Below are positions 1-13,022 of a stretch of 64,000 nucleotides of DNA, in pieces. Every line of letters begins with the position of its first letter. The first letter of the stretch is position 1. The stretch is from assembly GCA_011050235.1 (NCBI GenBank), contig DRGC01000073.1:62001-126000 (forward strand), written 5' to 3'. Under the pieces are notes generated by a model. It did no database searches and was not told where the DNA came from. It saw only the letters and a program-made list of their open reading frames with translations. The position numbers and the translations under genes were made by a program. This stretch comes from Phycisphaerae bacterium. Lineage in GTDB: Bacteria > Planctomycetota > Phycisphaerae > SM23-33.

Positions 1-369
1 CGGCTCGGCCGCCTGGGGATGGTCCTGGCGATAGGTCCGAAGGGTCTGGTCCGGGTCGTCATCGGGCGAGATGAAAAGGATGTCGGTCTCGGCGCCGACG
101 CGGAGCACGTCGCCGGTTTCCAGGAAGGCCTTTCGCCCGGTCTTGTACTTCTTGCCGTTGATACGGACCGGATTGGCCGAGATGTTCTCCACCACCCAGC
201 CGCCCGGGGCCAACACGAACTTCAGTTGCCGGCGGGAGACGGTTTCGTCGCGGATCTGAATGTCGCACTCGGCCGCTCGACCGACGACGGCCTGATCGCT
301 CATGAGAACGGCGCGCTCGCCGTCGTGGGGACCCCTGACGACGATCAACTCCGGCCTGGGGTCCGACAT
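1..369 (-). CDS. FHA-domain protein, 3' part cut by window start
   Basis: About 123 residues are visible from an ATG at 369 and the frame runs off the window. The start overlaps the TadC stop in a TGATG arrangement, so it is translationally coupled to the pilus operon. An FHA fold is indicated by the [11 protein letters not shown] segment (near residue 28), the SRRQ motif and a downstream N-(x)-I-R-I-N-G turn, which are the usual phosphothreonine-pocket elements. FHA domains bind phosphothreonine peptides. A Ser/Thr kinase lies in the same operon (8337-11060) and a second FHA domain is fused to the CpaF ATPase, so a role in phosphorylation-dependent control of the pilus machine is a reasonable inference. 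What follows the FHA domain cannot be seen. Confidence 0.8.
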   Translation of the reverse strand, partial: MSDPRPELIVVRGPHDGERAVLMSDQAVVGRAAECDIQIRDETVSRRQLKFVLAPGGWVVENISANPVRINGKKYKTGRKAFLETGDVLRVGAETDILFISPDDDPDQTLRTYRQDHPQAAEP

Positions 370-1325
370 CAGAACAATCCTCCGCTGGTCGCCTTCAGGA
401 TCGCCGGGGCGAACACCGCCAGGATGACGGCCATCAGAATCAGCAGGCTGGGCACGAGAATCCGTACCGAGGCGACGGCGGCGGCGTTTTCGGCCCGGAC
501 CGACCGATGCAGGCGAAGCAGGTTCGCCTGGGAATGCAGCACATCGGCCAGCGGCGTACCGAGTTCCTCCGCCTGGACAATGCTGGAGATGATGCTCCGC
601 AGTTGATCCAGCGGCACGCGCTTGGCCATGTTCTCCAGGGCCCGGCGACGCGTCGTGCCGAGCTCCATCTCGGCCAACATGGCCTTCAGCTCGACGTTGA
701 AGGGATCGTCGCCTTCTTCGCGGACGACCGTTTGCACGGCCTCGGTGAAGGTCGCCCCCGCCCCCATCGCCAGCGAGATAAGGTCCAAGGCGTAGGGCAC
801 GCGTCTGGAGATCAGCCGCACACGCCGCGAGGCTTTATCGTAAAGCTGATACAGCGACAGGCCCGTGCCGAAGATGACGCCGATCGCGAAGGCAAACAGG
901 CTTACCTGCCCACCGCTCATCAACATGCCCAGCAGCACCAGGCAGGCGCCCAGCACGCAGCCCGTCAGCGTGCTCAGCGCGAGGTATTCCTCGGCGGTGT
1001 AGTACTCGGGGCTGCCGGCGGCGACCAGCGTCCGTCGCAGCCAACCCTTGGTGTGCGGTATGGCCAGGCGATGGCCCAGCGCCAGCAGCGGCCACATGAT
1101 CGGGCGGGTGAGGGGCTTTTCGAAAACCGTCCGGCGGTCCGAATGGCCCGTCGCCAGGGCGGCCTCGCGCTGCGGGGAGACCTGAATCTTGCCGGGCTGG
1201 CCCAACAAGGCCAGCACCAGCATGAAAACGGTCGCGAAGACGGCCACCGACAGGCCGATATGCAGCGCCTGATCGACCGTCACGGCCAACACGCCTACCA
1301 GCACGGCTTGGTCGCCAATCATCAT
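369..1325 (-). CDS. tadC: TadC-like type II secretion F domain protein (pilus platform)
   Basis: 318-residue inner-membrane protein of the GspF/TadC family. Hydrophobic segments lie near residues 15-40 and 120-160 and at the C terminus ([17 protein letters not shown]). The T2SSF domain sits between them, with the [14 protein letters not shown] and [16 protein letters not shown] motifs typical of TadC. TadC pairs with TadB to form the inner-membrane platform on which the TadA ATPase acts to extrude Flp pilin. It starts 3 bases after the TadB stop and overlaps the next FHA gene, which fits a single transcript. Family assignment is firm from order and motifs. Confidence 0.9.
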   Translation of the reverse strand: MMIGDQAVLVGVLAVTVDQALHIGLSVAVFATVFMLVLALLGQPGKIQVSPQREAALATGHSDRRTVFEKPLTRPIMWPLLALGHRLAIPHTKGWLRRTLVAAGSPEYYTAEEYLALSTLTGCVLGACLVLLGMLMSGGQVSLFAFAIGVIFGTGLSLYQLYDKASRRVRLISRRVPYALDLISLAMGAGATFTEAVQTVVREEGDDPFNVELKAMLAEMELGTTRRRALENMAKRVPLDQLRSIISSIVQAEELGTPLADVLHSQANLLRLHRSVRAENAAAVASVRILVPSLLILMAVILAVFAPAILKATSGGLF

Positions 1326-1328
1326 CGG

Positions 1329-2201
1329 TTAGATATCCACATCCACAATCTTCCTGACCCACAGGAAGCCAATTATATTCAGCACCAGCATGGCCAGCAG
1401 CATCAGCTTGCCCATGTCGTTGGTGAACAGGTCCTCCACGCCGGCCGGGTCCACCAGGAAAAACAGGATCACCAGCACGACCACCGGCATGGCCCCCAGC
1501 CAACGCGCCGTCGCGCGTCCCTGGGCCGTCAGCGTCTCGACGCGCCGCTCCAGACGCTGAATCTCGCGGACGCTCTCGGCGATGCGGTCGAGGGTCTCGC
1601 CCAGGTCGCCGCCGCGCTCCCGGTGCGTGTGCAGGGCCGCAAACAGCAACCGGTAGTCGCTCGACCCGATCCGGTCGGCGGCGTTGTTCATGGCGGCTTC
1701 GAAAGTCAGTCCGTACTCATACTCCTGCAGCAGGTGGCGAATTTCCTGGCGCAGCGGCACGGGGCCGTCGCGGCCGACCAATTGCATCGCCTGCACCAGG
1801 TTCAACCCCGCCCGCACGCCCGAGGCGATTGTCTGAATGCCGCTCACCAGTTGATCTTCCAGCCGGCGAAGCCGCCGTCGCAGCATGAGCGTCAACACGC
1901 CCACCGGAATGAACACACCCGCCCCGCCGAGCAGCAGCGAGCCGATGAAGCTGCCGGTGAGAACATGGCCCAACACCGCCAGCAGAAAAATGACGATGAT
2001 GGAGGCCACCGTCGCCGAGCGCGGGCGAACCTTCATGAGCAACTGGCCCCGCAAGACCCGATCATAGCGATCTTCCTGACGGGCAATCAGCTCGCGCAGC
2101 GGCGGCCAGCCGATGAAGATCGCCGCCGACGAGAACGCCAAAACCATCAGGTTCGACACGACCGTCATCACATCGACCGCAGCCTGGAGCGTGGGCGTCA
2201 T
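1329..2201 (-). CDS. tadB: TadB-like type II secretion F domain protein (pilus platform)
   Basis: 290-residue inner-membrane protein. N-terminal hydrophobic segments (about residues 10-35 and 65-105) are followed by the cytoplasmic T2SSF domain with the [14 protein letters not shown] and [20 protein letters not shown] motifs. These are the signature of the TadB/GspF fold, and two C-terminal membrane helices follow. It is the expected partner of TadC and of the ATPase encoded directly upstream. Its start overlaps the FHA-CpaF stop by 4 bases (ATGA), indicating translational coupling. Length and organisation match the family. Confidence 0.9.
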   Translation of the reverse strand: MTPTLQAAVDVMTVVSNLMVLAFSSAAIFIGWPPLRELIARQEDRYDRVLRGQLLMKVRPRSATVASIIVIFLLAVLGHVLTGSFIGSLLLGGAGVFIPVGVLTLMLRRRLRRLEDQLVSGIQTIASGVRAGLNLVQAMQLVGRDGPVPLRQEIRHLLQEYEYGLTFEAAMNNAADRIGSSDYRLLFAALHTHRERGGDLGETLDRIAESVREIQRLERRVETLTAQGRATARWLGAMPVVVLVILFFLVDPAGVEDLFTNDMGKLMLLAMLVLNIIGFLWVRKIVDVDI

Positions 2202-4078
2202 CGCGTAAATACCTCGACGCTGAGCATGTCCAGGGCGATCAGCTTCTCCGTGAAGGTGGGGATGTATCCCGTATGTCGCAGGCGGCCCTGGCTGGGGTCT
2301 TCGCCCTCGAGGTGGCGCATCACGAAGATGTCTTCGGTGATAATCTGGCTGGTTTCGGGGTCCAGCCCGCCGACTTCGGTAATGTGGGTGATGCAGCGCC
2401 GGCCATCCGGCACGCGGGAGATCTGCACGATCACGTCGATGGCGGCGATGATCTGCTCGCGAATCGCCCGGATCGGCATCTCCACCGCCATCAGCACCAT
2501 CGTCTCCAGCCGCATCAGCGTGTCGGCGGGCGTATTGGCGTGGATGGTGGACAGCGACCCGTCGTGGCCGGTGTTCATCGCCTGCAGCATGTCCAGGGCC
2601 TCGGGCCCGCGGACCTCGCCGACGATCAGCCGGTCGGGCCTCATCCGCAGGGCGTTACGGACCAGGTCGCGAATGGTGTAGGCGCCCTTGCCCTCGATGT
2701 TGGGCGGGCGGGTCTCCAGGCGGACGAGATGCTCCTGCTGCAACTGCAGCTCGGCCGAATCCTCGATGGTGACGATGCGCTCCTCCGTGCCGATGAAGTT
2801 GCTCAGAACGTTGAGCGTGGTCGTTTTGCCGCTGCCCGTCCCGCCGGAGATCAGCATGTTCTTGCGCCCCAGCACGCACGCCTGGAGGAACTCGGCGGTG
2901 TTTTGGGTCAACGTGCCGCGATCGATCAGATCGTCGATCGTGAAGGGGATTCGGGCGAACTTCCGGATCGTCAGGACCGGGCCGGAGAGGCTCAGCGGAT
3001 TGATGATGGCGTTGACGCGGGACCCGTCGGGCAGGCGGGCGTCGACCAGCGGCGTCGAGCGGTCGATCCGCCGTCCGACCGGCGTGATGATTCGCTCGAT
3101 GATGCTCTGGACGATCTCCTCGGAAAAGAAGCTCCGCCCGGAGTTCTGCAGGACGCCGTCTTTTTCGATGTAGATGCGGTCCTTGCCGACGACCATAATT
3201 TCGCTGACGTTGGGCATCTCCAGGAGATCCTGCAGCGGCCCGTAGCCCAGGACGACGTCCTCGATGTCCTTAGCCAGCATGCGGACCACCAGGTAGTGGC
3301 GCAGCTCGGGGCTGAAGCGTTTGTCCACGCTCTTGCTCTTCTCCGGCCAGTCCGACTCGACGACGGCCAGGTCTTCCTTGAGCGTGTGCGGCACGAGGCG
3401 CAAGGGGTAGTCGCTGATGACATCGCTGACAAGGCGGCTGATGGCCTCTTCGTGCTTGGCATCCAGCGAGTCGGAATCCTCGAACCCGTAGCTGTACATC
3501 AGCTTGCCGGTCGCTCGCCGAGCCATCTCGGTGACCACGCTGCGCCAGACATACTCCAAGCCGAGGTAGGCCGTCATCTCCTTGTCGATCTCGTCGCGGT
3601 GCTGAAGGATGATGTCGGCCAACTGGCGCTTGATCAGTGAGACATGCTGCGAATCGGCCGAGGTGGACTGGCCCGTCACGCGCAGGTTCAGCCGTTCGAG
3701 CAGTTCGGCGTGCATGGTTTCTTCCAGCGCGATAACGCGTTTGCGCGGCGTCGAGACGAGGCGCTCGCCGCCGACGCGGCGCATCGACGGTTCCATCATG
3801 TACAGGCTGAACTCGCCGATGCGGATCTCGTCGCCGTAGTCCAGCTTGGCGCGATCCTTGTGCGGGAGAAGCCTGTTGGCGAGCGTCACACCGTTGAGGC
3901 CCAGCGACTCGATGACGAAGCCTCCCCCCTCCTTGAGAATCCGCGCGTGTTGGCGCGAGACGAACGGACTGTCCAGGACGACGTCGTTGGACTCGTCCCG
4001 GCCGATAGCCACGGCCTTCTCGTTGGCCTTGATGACCTCTCGCTGATCGGTGTATTGGTTGTAGACCCAGATTTCCAC
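2198..4078 (-). CDS. tadA: FHA-CpaF/TadA fusion, pilus assembly ATPase
   Basis: 626 residues. An N-terminal FHA domain covers about residues 1-100 ([21 protein letters not shown], then a [10 protein letters not shown] turn). The rest is a full CpaF/TadA secretion ATPase with Walker [13 protein letters not shown], an Asp-box ([10 protein letters not shown]), Walker B region [12 protein letters not shown] and the His-box ([12 protein letters not shown]). The ATPase hexamer powers pilin extrusion or retraction in the cytoplasm. CpaF proteins usually lack an FHA domain, so the fusion points to direct phosphothreonine control of the motor. A second CpaF without FHA is encoded at 13456-14562, so the locus has two ATPases. 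The ATPase call is secure; the regulatory role is inferred. Confidence 0.92.
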   Translation of the reverse strand: MEIWVYNQYTDQREVIKANEKAVAIGRDESNDVVLDSPFVSRQHARILKEGGGFVIESLGLNGVTLANRLLPHKDRAKLDYGDEIRIGEFSLYMMEPSMRRVGGERLVSTPRKRVIALEETMHAELLERLNLRVTGQSTSADSQHVSLIKRQLADIILQHRDEIDKEMTAYLGLEYVWRSVVTEMARRATGKLMYSYGFEDSDSLDAKHEEAISRLVSDVISDYPLRLVPHTLKEDLAVVESDWPEKSKSVDKRFSPELRHYLVVRMLAKDIEDVVLGYGPLQDLLEMPNVSEIMVVGKDRIYIEKDGVLQNSGRSFFSEEIVQSIIERIITPVGRRIDRSTPLVDARLPDGSRVNAIINPLSLSGPVLTIRKFARIPFTIDDLIDRGTLTQNTAEFLQACVLGRKNMLISGGTGSGKTTTLNVLSNFIGTEERIVTIEDSAELQLQQEHLVRLETRPPNIEGKGAYTIRDLVRNALRMRPDRLIVGEVRGPEALDMLQAMNTGHDGSLSTIHANTPADTLMRLETMVLMAVEMPIRAIREQIIAAIDVIVQISRVPDGRRCITHITEVGGLDPETSQIITEDIFVMRHLEGEDPSQGRLRHTGYIPTFTEKLIALDMLSVEVFTR

Positions 4079-4108
4079 GTTCGGCCTCGTCGTGCGTCTA
4101 ACCGGGCT

Positions 4109-4915
4109 CTATCGGGCGGAAAAGCCGCCCCTGCCCGACTCGCGGGGGGGCTTCGCCTCGCTGGCCAGCATCTCCAGTTCCGGATGGACCTGCCCGGGCC
4201 CCGGCGGCGGCCGCTCTTCCGGATGGCGGACCTCGATGGTGAACTCGCCGAGCACGTGCGTTTGAAGGTTCTCGATCTGAAGCGACACGGCCGGGGTTAG
4301 TTCGAGCGTAACCGATTTGAACGACCGCATGCCTTTGCTGGCGCGGGAGGGCTTTGCCGAGGTGCTGTCTTTGGCTGGGCCCATTCCGCCAATACGGTGC
4401 ACGCGAACGTCGGTCAGGATGCGATACGCCTTGGGCTTGCCTTTGTTCACCCGGAATATGCCGATCAGATTGATCCGGTCCCCGACGCTCAGGATCGTGC
4501 CCGGCGACGTCGCCGAATCGATCGGGACCGTCTTGGCGATCATTCCGCGTTTGATGTCGCCCGAAGCCTTCTCGCCGCCCGATGCCAGCACGTGCCCCCA
4601 CATCACGAACTCGCCTTTGCGGGCGGACTTGCGGAGGGACTGCGTGATGAGGTACTCGAGTTCCTTGCTGGGCATGACGTTGCCGAACTCGCCGGGCCTT
4701 TGCGCCTCGATCTCATGCACTTCCACATCCGTCCGCTTGATGTCATCGCCGATCCGCATGTCTCTACGAAACTTCAACAAGCGCATGGTCGTCCCCCGCA
4801 TGCCCTCGCGGATGCGATGGATCTGGACGTTGTAGACGATCACGACCACCACGCCCAATGCGATCGCTATCAGCAGCAGCCCCATGTTCTGAACGCCTTG
4901 TTTTTCCTCGGCCAT
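4109..4915 (-). CDS. cpaB: CpaB/RcpC-like pilus assembly protein (SAF domain)
   Basis: 268 residues with one N-terminal membrane anchor (about residues 11-29). A SAF-like segment follows in which the chain offers a choice of residues (GDDIKRTDVEVHEIE, then KGEFVMWGHV), and then the RcpC/CpaB domain with GTILSVGDRINLIG and a C-terminal beta-rich part. CpaB/RcpC is a periplasmic Tad component thought to contact the secretin and peptidoglycan. No secretin (RcpA/CpaC) or TadZ/CpaE is visible here; they may lie beyond the window start. It lies 30 bases upstream of the FHA-CpaF gene. Confidence 0.8.
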   Translation of the reverse strand: MAEEKQGVQNMGLLLIAIALGVVVVIVYNVQIHRIREGMRGTTMRLLKFRRDMRIGDDIKRTDVEVHEIEAQRPGEFGNVMPSKELEYLITQSLRKSARKGEFVMWGHVLASGGEKASGDIKRGMIAKTVPIDSATSPGTILSVGDRINLIGIFRVNKGKPKAYRILTDVRVHRIGGMGPAKDSTSAKPSRASKGMRSFKSVTLELTPAVSLQIENLQTHVLGEFTIEVRHPEERPPPGPGQVHPELEMLASEAKPPRESGRGGFSAR

Positions 4916-4935
4916 GGTGTGTTCCTTCCGCCGGT

Positions 4936-5529
4936 TCAGTCGCCCTGGCGGGCCGGCCCGATGATCTGTAGGACAATCGAGGCCATTGTGCTGTCCGTGT
5001 TCGGCTTTCGCAAGGACACGTTCGCTTTGAAGGCGCCTGCGACGTAGGTCTGGACGGTCAAGCCGCCCGGTCGGTCATGGTTTCCGATGCGGCGAAAGCC
5101 CCGCGCTTCCAGTTGGCTGCGGTAGTGGGCCAGCGCCTCAGCGGGGGGCGATTCATAATCGTACCTGGCCATCTGCACGGTCTGCCCGCCGGAGCGACAT
5201 GCCACCGCCGCCCGCCGCATCGCTCCCGGCGGCGGCTCGATGCCGCTGGGGTCTTCGTCAACGACGACCACGCCCGTATCGGCTAGGGCCAATGCGAGGA
5301 TATCCGCCGGCCGAGCGATCGGATCGGTCGTCGGTCTTGGCCCCGCCGTCCAGGCATGCAGCCCGATCGGATTGAGCCCCGCCGTCGCTTCCGGCCCGGC
5401 CCACAATTCATATGCCTGCCAGGTGGCGAATGCCCCTGCGACGAAAAACGCGACGCAGACCGCCATGCGGGGCCAGGTGAACATCGTTTTGTTTCCTGCA
5501 GCCGTCATTGCTTGCACCATCGCTACCAT
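4936..5529 (-). CDS. Membrane-anchored protein of unknown function in the Tad operon
   Basis: 197 residues with one predicted N-terminal membrane helix (about residues 20-38, MAVCVAFFVAGAFATWQAY) and a periplasmic domain. The mature part has a region around ALAHYRSQLEARGFRRIGN that resembles the small alpha/beta folds seen in lipoprotein-type scaffolds, but I do not recognise the family. The start overlaps the last codons of the TadE gene, so expression is coupled. Position between TadE and CpaB suggests an accessory part of the envelope-spanning pilus complex. The start could also be one of the internal ATGs at 5508 or 5484. Confidence 0.6.
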   Translation of the reverse strand: MVAMVQAMTAAGNKTMFTWPRMAVCVAFFVAGAFATWQAYELWAGPEATAGLNPIGLHAWTAGPRPTTDPIARPADILALALADTGVVVVDEDPSGIEPPPGAMRRAAVACRSGGQTVQMARYDYESPPAEALAHYRSQLEARGFRRIGNHDRPGGLTVQTYVAGAFKANVSLRKPNTDSTMASIVLQIIGPARQGD

Positions 5530-6224
5530 GGCAGCATGTAGAGTATCCGAAACCGCTCAGCCAGCGTGTCGCCGGGGACGACGACCTCTTCGAGCGTCTC
5601 GTCAATATCGAAAAGGAACTTGTCCGTAATCGAGGCCATCGGGTCGGCTTTCTTGCCGGCCTGGTTTTCATCATTGTGCCGCCACTCCACGCCCTCACGG
5701 ATGTAATGGGCCTCGAAGGGGCTGTTAAGCAACTCCCAGGCGTGAACGTTGGAGGGGAAATAGACCCACATCCTGACAAAGGCCCCGCGCGGAAGGGAAT
5801 GATCGCTCTCTCGGCTGAGCAGATCGCCAGCCACCGGGCCGGCCGACTGGGTGTCCTCATCGACCCGATTGGCCAGATCGAGCATCGTCTGATCGGTGGG
5901 CTCCAACTGGCGCTGGCCGTAGTCACTGGGGTCGCCTCCCATGGGCACCCACTGCATGCCCCGGCCTTTCCTGATGGTGAGCGTGGTCGCCCGGTTCCTC
6001 AACAGGTGCGGGCTGATCTCCTCATCGGCCATCCACCCCCCGTGGCGGACATATCGCCAGGGCAGATACCGCTCGGCCATCCGGAGGCGCTGCTGGTTGC
6101 CCATCGCCCAGGCGAACAGAAACGTCGCGGCGATGACGCCCATCAGCAGCGGGATGACCATGACGAACTCGATCATCACCGATCCGCGTCGCCACCCCGC
6201 GTGTTGTCTGGGCTGTCGTATCAT
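5523..6224 (-). CDS. tadE: TadE-like pseudopilin
   Basis: 233 residues from the ATG at 6224; the frame is open further upstream, but that part overlaps the preceding gene and has no TadE features. The N terminus holds the classic TadE block (RRGSVMIEFVMVIPLLMGV): basic residues, a Gly, and then a hydrophobic helix with Glu at the pilin +5 position. It is probably processed by the prepilin peptidase encoded at 12106-12678. The remainder is an extracytoplasmic domain. It lies 26 bases after the TadG-like gene. Confidence 0.8.
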   Translation of the reverse strand: MIRQPRQHAGWRRGSVMIEFVMVIPLLMGVIAATFLFAWAMGNQQRLRMAERYLPWRYVRHGGWMADEEISPHLLRNRATTLTIRKGRGMQWVPMGGDPSDYGQRQLEPTDQTMLDLANRVDEDTQSAGPVAGDLLSRESDHSLPRGAFVRMWVYFPSNVHAWELLNSPFEAHYIREGVEWRHNDENQAGKKADPMASITDKFLFDIDETLEEVVVPGDTLAERFRILYMLPW

Positions 6225-6249
6225 GTCGTTTCGATTCCGCACAGGCGAG

Positions 6250-8313
6250 TCAATGTTTGAAGTATCGCTCGGCGAACTCGGGCGTGATGCTGTAAAGGTA
6301 TTCGACCAGCCGCCCGTATTCGTCGGGGTCGATCTCCTCATCGGTCATATCCAGCTCGCTCTGGCCCGCCTCGGCCAGATCCACCCAATCGGCCCACTTG
6401 CTGACGGGGGTCAATTGCACCTGCCAGTCCTGCGTCCACAGATCCCAACTCGAGTTGTTGAACACCTTCACCTGCGCCACCGCAGCCATCGCACGCAGCG
6501 GGTTGATGTGATGGAACTGGCTGGGCCAGACCTTTGTCTTGGTCGTGTCCTGGGCGATCCCCAACAGCGTGAAGAACTCGCGGCGGGCGCCTTCGTCGGG
6601 GTCGGGGTTGTCGGGATCGTAGTCGCTGACGCCGTCGTCGCCGGGGTCGTAGAGGACTGGCTGCGGCAGCTCGTCGTAGTCGTCCCAGTTGCAGGGATTC
6701 CGCACTTCCACGTCGCCGCCGACGTCGATGCCGCCCCAGACGAAGTAGGTCACCAGGTAAACGGTCTGAAGCTGCATCGGCCCGTCGGGGTCGTTCGGAT
6801 CGACCGGGCGAAAGTGGATCCCGATGTCCGGATCGGACGCCGTCTGATACTGTTGCTCGAGCTTCCAGACGTAATTGGCGACTCTGACGGCCGCGGGCAT
6901 CTCGATTTCCGGATCCCACCATCGGCCGGGCATGTACATGACGGGTTCGTCCTCGTTGGTGCGATAGGTGCCCGACGTCATCCATTTCGATGAGGACGGG
7001 GCAATCGATGACGCCACTTCCATCACGTAAAACAGCGTCGCCGAAACTTTTCCCGATCCGGCGACACCCTTGGCGGCATCGTAGTCCGTCACATATTTCC
7101 ACGCGGGATAATGCTGTGTGCTCAACTGGTTGACGGGGTCGAACATGTAGGCGAGCTTCTTGTTGCTCAGGCCGGCGAGATGGGTGTAGAAGCGAGTGTA
7201 GTGGAGGGTAGACACCCAGTAGTCGTAGATGCGGTCCTTGGCCCACTGATACGGGCCGTAGGACCTGTGGCCGATCACGTGGTGCAGGTGGATGCCGCCG
7301 AAGCTTGTTCGCGCCGGGGTCCACGGGCCCGACACGTTACCCATATTCCCCCGAATACCGGGCGCAAAACCGTCCGACTCCCAGACATCTCCGTACCACC
7401 GGTACAGTGTGGCCCACGGGCCCAGGCGATGCGGGTCGGCGAAGTCGGGCACGCTGCCGCCATTTCCGGCGCCGTAATGGCAGGTGTAATCAGGCCATAC
7501 GCCCCCCACTTCAGGGAAGACGCTGACAAACTTTCCCTCGACGAACATGCCCTCTTTGAGCACGGGGCGGAAGTCTTGAAACTCGCCGATCTTGGCCGGG
7601 ATCTCCGGCGCCACGGGCAGGACGAACGCCACATCGGCGCGATTGGCCCTGGCGAACCGCCGGGCGTTGGCCTGGGTCAACACGCCGAGCGATCCGAGGG
7701 CGACCTCGGAGAACTCCTGCATCGCCGCCGCCGTTCGCCACATGCTGCCGTGGGGCGGCGATTCGCCGCTGCCGGGGACAGCCCAGTGGGTGGTGAGTCT
7801 CATGTCGAACGACGGGTGGTTCAGCGCCGCGCTGAACGGCGCCAGAATGTCCCGTTGCTGGGCCATCCCCGATCGCACCGTCTCAAGACCGTTGCGAAGG
7901 AAGTCGTTCTTCGTCGTCGGGACCCCTCGGGCGAGTTGGGCCGCCAGCCCCCGCTGCCACTCGGTGATTTCCTCGGCGGACATCTCCGCCGCCAGCGGCG
8001 CGGCGTCGAAAATCGGCACCAGAGCCAGCATCCGCGCCTGGGCGCAGTTGTTCATGGCCACCAGGTTCATCGTTCGGGCCATCCAGTCGCCGGCGCCGAT
8101 GGCGGCTGCATCGGCGGCGTTCTGCAGCGACAGGCGCCGGTTGGCGTGATCGCCCACGTTGTAGACGTAGAAGATCATCCCGATCATCAGCGTCATCGCC
8201 AGCAGCGCCATGATCAGGATCTGTCCGCCCCGTCGGCTGCGACCATAAGCGCCCCGCCCCCTCGCGCTCGGGGCGGCCCCGACGGCAACCGGCTTGTTGG
8301 GTCCAGTCGTCAT
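6250..8313 (-). CDS. TadG-like pilus assembly protein
   Basis: 687 residues from ATG 8313, chosen because the longer open frame runs into the kinase coding sequence. The N terminus has a basic stretch and a membrane helix (about residues 30-52, GGQILIMALLAMTLMIGMIF) followed by NRRLSLQNAADAAAIGAGDW, which is the TadE/TadG-like Flp N-terminal region. The long remainder is rich in Trp, Tyr and Asp and should be periplasmic. I see no von Willebrand A MIDAS motif, which some TadG proteins carry. Its job is probably as a minor pseudopilin or anchoring component. It starts 23 bases after the kinase stop. Confidence 0.75.
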   Translation of the reverse strand: MTTGPNKPVAVGAAPSARGRGAYGRSRRGGQILIMALLAMTLMIGMIFYVYNVGDHANRRLSLQNAADAAAIGAGDWMARTMNLVAMNNCAQARMLALVPIFDAAPLAAEMSAEEITEWQRGLAAQLARGVPTTKNDFLRNGLETVRSGMAQQRDILAPFSAALNHPSFDMRLTTHWAVPGSGESPPHGSMWRTAAAMQEFSEVALGSLGVLTQANARRFARANRADVAFVLPVAPEIPAKIGEFQDFRPVLKEGMFVEGKFVSVFPEVGGVWPDYTCHYGAGNGGSVPDFADPHRLGPWATLYRWYGDVWESDGFAPGIRGNMGNVSGPWTPARTSFGGIHLHHVIGHRSYGPYQWAKDRIYDYWVSTLHYTRFYTHLAGLSNKKLAYMFDPVNQLSTQHYPAWKYVTDYDAAKGVAGSGKVSATLFYVMEVASSIAPSSSKWMTSGTYRTNEDEPVMYMPGRWWDPEIEMPAAVRVANYVWKLEQQYQTASDPDIGIHFRPVDPNDPDGPMQLQTVYLVTYFVWGGIDVGGDVEVRNPCNWDDYDELPQPVLYDPGDDGVSDYDPDNPDPDEGARREFFTLLGIAQDTTKTKVWPSQFHHINPLRAMAAVAQVKVFNNSSWDLWTQDWQVQLTPVSKWADWVDLAEAGQSELDMTDEEIDPDEYGRLVEYLYSITPEFAERYFKH

Positions 8314-8336
8314 AGATCCACACTGCGCTGGGGCGC

Positions 8337-11060
<2,724 letters not shown>

Positions 11061-11152
11061 CGGCCGCTATCCGGTTCCCTAATCTCGCCTACTTGGTTTC
11101 CTTACCTGCCGTCCGGCCGCCATCGCGGCGGGGCCGAACGGATCGTTACATA

Positions 11153-12109
11153 TCACTTCACCGGGTATTCTTCCGGAATGATCTCGTCGCGAACGCCCTC
11201 ATTGGTCAGGCGGCACGAGGCGATCAGTTCCATCCCGTACTCGGAGGCGCCGAAGTCCAACTTGGTGACGTCGTCACGGCCCATCAGCGCGTAGAATCTG
11301 TACCAGAAGGAATTCGCGTACGGGATGGACAGGTGGAACGTGTGCCGGACAAACACCCGCAGCTCTTCGTTCTCGCCGAAGTCGTAATCGTTGGCCGGCC
11401 GCCGCATCCACACGTCGGTCTGCTCGTCGGCGTAACGCAGCTTGCGGGCCAATACGCGATCCACCCACGCCGGCGTGTCCTTGGCATAGTGGTCGAACAT
11501 CTCCCGCAATCCGGTGGTCAGCTCGAAGGCGTCGCCATCGGCCAGGTCTCGACTGCTCGACGAAATCGGCAGCACCGCCCAGATCGCCGCATCCCGTATG
11601 ATCTGGATCTTCTCCGAGCTCGCCGAATCGTCGATCACCTCGTTGCGGGGCTCGCCGTAGTAGTCTTCCAAATCCAGAGGCACGGTCACCACCGCGCTGC
11701 GGGCTGCGCAGAATGCGGCGTAGTGCACCGATAGATGCCCGATCATTAGCATCGTCGATTGCGCCATCAGCAGCACCAGAAACAGCGCGATCGGCAGGAC
11801 CATCGCAAACTCCAGAATCGCCGTACCGGCCTGGTCGCTCGGACGGTTGGCCCGGCCCCGGCGGGCGGGCGCCCCGGCCTGGGCCAACACCGTCAGCGCC
11901 CCCGCCAGCAGCGCGCCTGCGACCACGACCACCGCTGCATGCGTCAGAAAGCCTCGGCTCCCCGCGGCGGCGGCCACCCAGTCGGCCGGCCGCCATGTCG
12001 CCGCAGCCGCCAGCGCCCCCGCGCCCACAGCCGCGATCAGACCGGCCGCCAGGACCCATCGTCGCCTGCCTGGTTGTCGGTGCCGTTTGTCAGACATTGT
12101 TCGATTCAC
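11153..12109 (-). CDS. TadE-like pseudopilin with extra N-terminal membrane segments
   Basis: 318 residues. Two hydrophobic segments (about 18-37 and 55-78) precede a canonical TadE block (SDQAGTAILEFAMVLPIALF, about 91-110) in which the Gly and Glu+5 positions are conserved. An N-terminal pair of helices before the pilin-like segment is unusual for TadE. The GTG start at 12109 overlaps the peptidase stop (GTGA). An ATG 12 bases further in is an alternative start. Probably a minor pilin or assembly factor; the role is inferred from motif and context. Confidence 0.75.
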   Translation of the reverse strand: MNRTMSDKRHRQPGRRRWVLAAGLIAAVGAGALAAAATWRPADWVAAAAGSRGFLTHAAVVVVAGALLAGALTVLAQAGAPARRGRANRPSDQAGTAILEFAMVLPIALFLVLLMAQSTMLMIGHLSVHYAAFCAARSAVVTVPLDLEDYYGEPRNEVIDDSASSEKIQIIRDAAIWAVLPISSSSRDLADGDAFELTTGLREMFDHYAKDTPAWVDRVLARKLRYADEQTDVWMRRPANDYDFGENEELRVFVRHTFHLSIPYANSFWYRFYALMGRDDVTKLDFGASEYGMELIASCRLTNEGVRDEIIPEEYPVK

Positions 12110-12678
12110 GCTTCAAACATCACTCGGCCCCGCACGAACAGTTCGACCATCGCCCCGGCCGATCCGATGCACAGCGCCAATCCGAACGCGATTTTCGGGC
12201 TCTCCGCCGTAGCCGGGTCGGCGGGCTTGCCCCGTAGCATGCCGATGTACAGAAACCGCCCGATCCGCCCGAACGTCTGGCGAACAACGCGCCGCTGGAT
12301 CATCACGCCGACGGCCATCAGCGCCGCGACGACCAGCCCATAGGCCAGCGCCGTCACCGCGAAGTTGACACCCGTCAGCGCCCCGACGGCCGCCATCAGC
12401 TTGGCGTCGCCGCCACCGATCCCCCCCGCCCGCCAAGCGACAAACAGCGGCAGAAAGCCCACCGCCAGCCCACCCAACGCCCCGGCCGGGCCCAGCACGC
12501 CTTCGTAGCCGTCGCCGGCAAACACTGCAACCAGCGTATGGCCGACCAGGCCGACCACCACGGCCGGGTACGTCACCGCGTTGTAGATCTTTCCGGTGCG
12601 CACGTCGGTGACGGCCGCGACGATCAGCGTCACCGCCAGCACCGCATACGCCCACGTATGGATAACCGTTTGCCACAT
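12106..12678 (-). CDS. tadV: TadV/CpaA-like prepilin peptidase (A24 family)
   Basis: 190-residue polytopic protein. Both catalytic aspartates of A24 peptidases are visible: D25 in VTDVRTGKIYN and the second in GGIGGGDAKLMAAVG. It lacks the N-terminal methylase domain of PilD, as usual for TadV/CpaA. It would cleave the leader of the three Flp-like pilins and the TadE-type proteins at the Gly before the hydrophobic helix. It lies between the pilin genes and the TadE-like gene in the same transcript. Confidence 0.9.
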   Translation of the reverse strand: MWQTVIHTWAYAVLAVTLIVAAVTDVRTGKIYNAVTYPAVVVGLVGHTLVAVFAGDGYEGVLGPAGALGGLAVGFLPLFVAWRAGGIGGGDAKLMAAVGALTGVNFAVTALAYGLVVAALMAVGVMIQRRVVRQTFGRIGRFLYIGMLRGKPADPATAESPKIAFGLALCIGSAGAMVELFVRGRVMFEA

Positions 12679-12707
12679 CGTTCCATCGGGCCCCGAAGGG
12701 CCCGGCC

Positions 12708-12914
12708 TCAGGACACCTCGCCCGCTTGGTCGGCCTGATCCTTGACGTCATCGAGTCCGCCGACGACCCATTTCCAAATATCGCCCCAGAACCAGATAAT
12801 CACGGCCAACAGCGGCAAGGCGATGCCCGCAATAATCAGGACATACTCGACCATGCCTGCCCCCCGCTGGTCGTTGTGCAGGGCGTTCGACATTTTCTTC
12901 AACGTCGTCGACAT
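12708..12914 (-). CDS. flp: Flp/Fap-type pilin 1
   Basis: 68 residues from ATG 12914, selected because an AAAGGG ribosome site lies 6 bases upstream, the same layout as its neighbour. Flp hallmarks are the basic leader ending DQRGAG, then MVEYVLIIAGIALPLL, with Glu-Tyr at +5/+6 after the processing Gly and a single hydrophobic helix. The tail is acidic. It is 68 residues, like pilin 2, and the two are clear tandem duplicates. It should be processed by the adjacent A24 peptidase and polymerised by the Tad machine. Confidence 0.88.
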   Translation of the reverse strand: MSTTLKKMSNALHNDQRGAGMVEYVLIIAGIALPLLAVIIWFWGDIWKWVVGGLDDVKDQADQAGEVS

Positions 12915-13022
12915 CGTGCGCCCTTTCATACTTTCCCCCCGTCGACCCGGGGCCGGCTCGACGGGTGCCGAGGCGACGTCTCAGGTCGCGGGGCGATTGG
13001 CCCGCTGTCATGCAACCGCACG

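Noticed and set aside
507-2681. Long plus-strand open frame of over 700 codons
   Set aside because: It is antisense to TadC, TadB and FHA-CpaF, which have clear motifs; the frame arises from high GC content.
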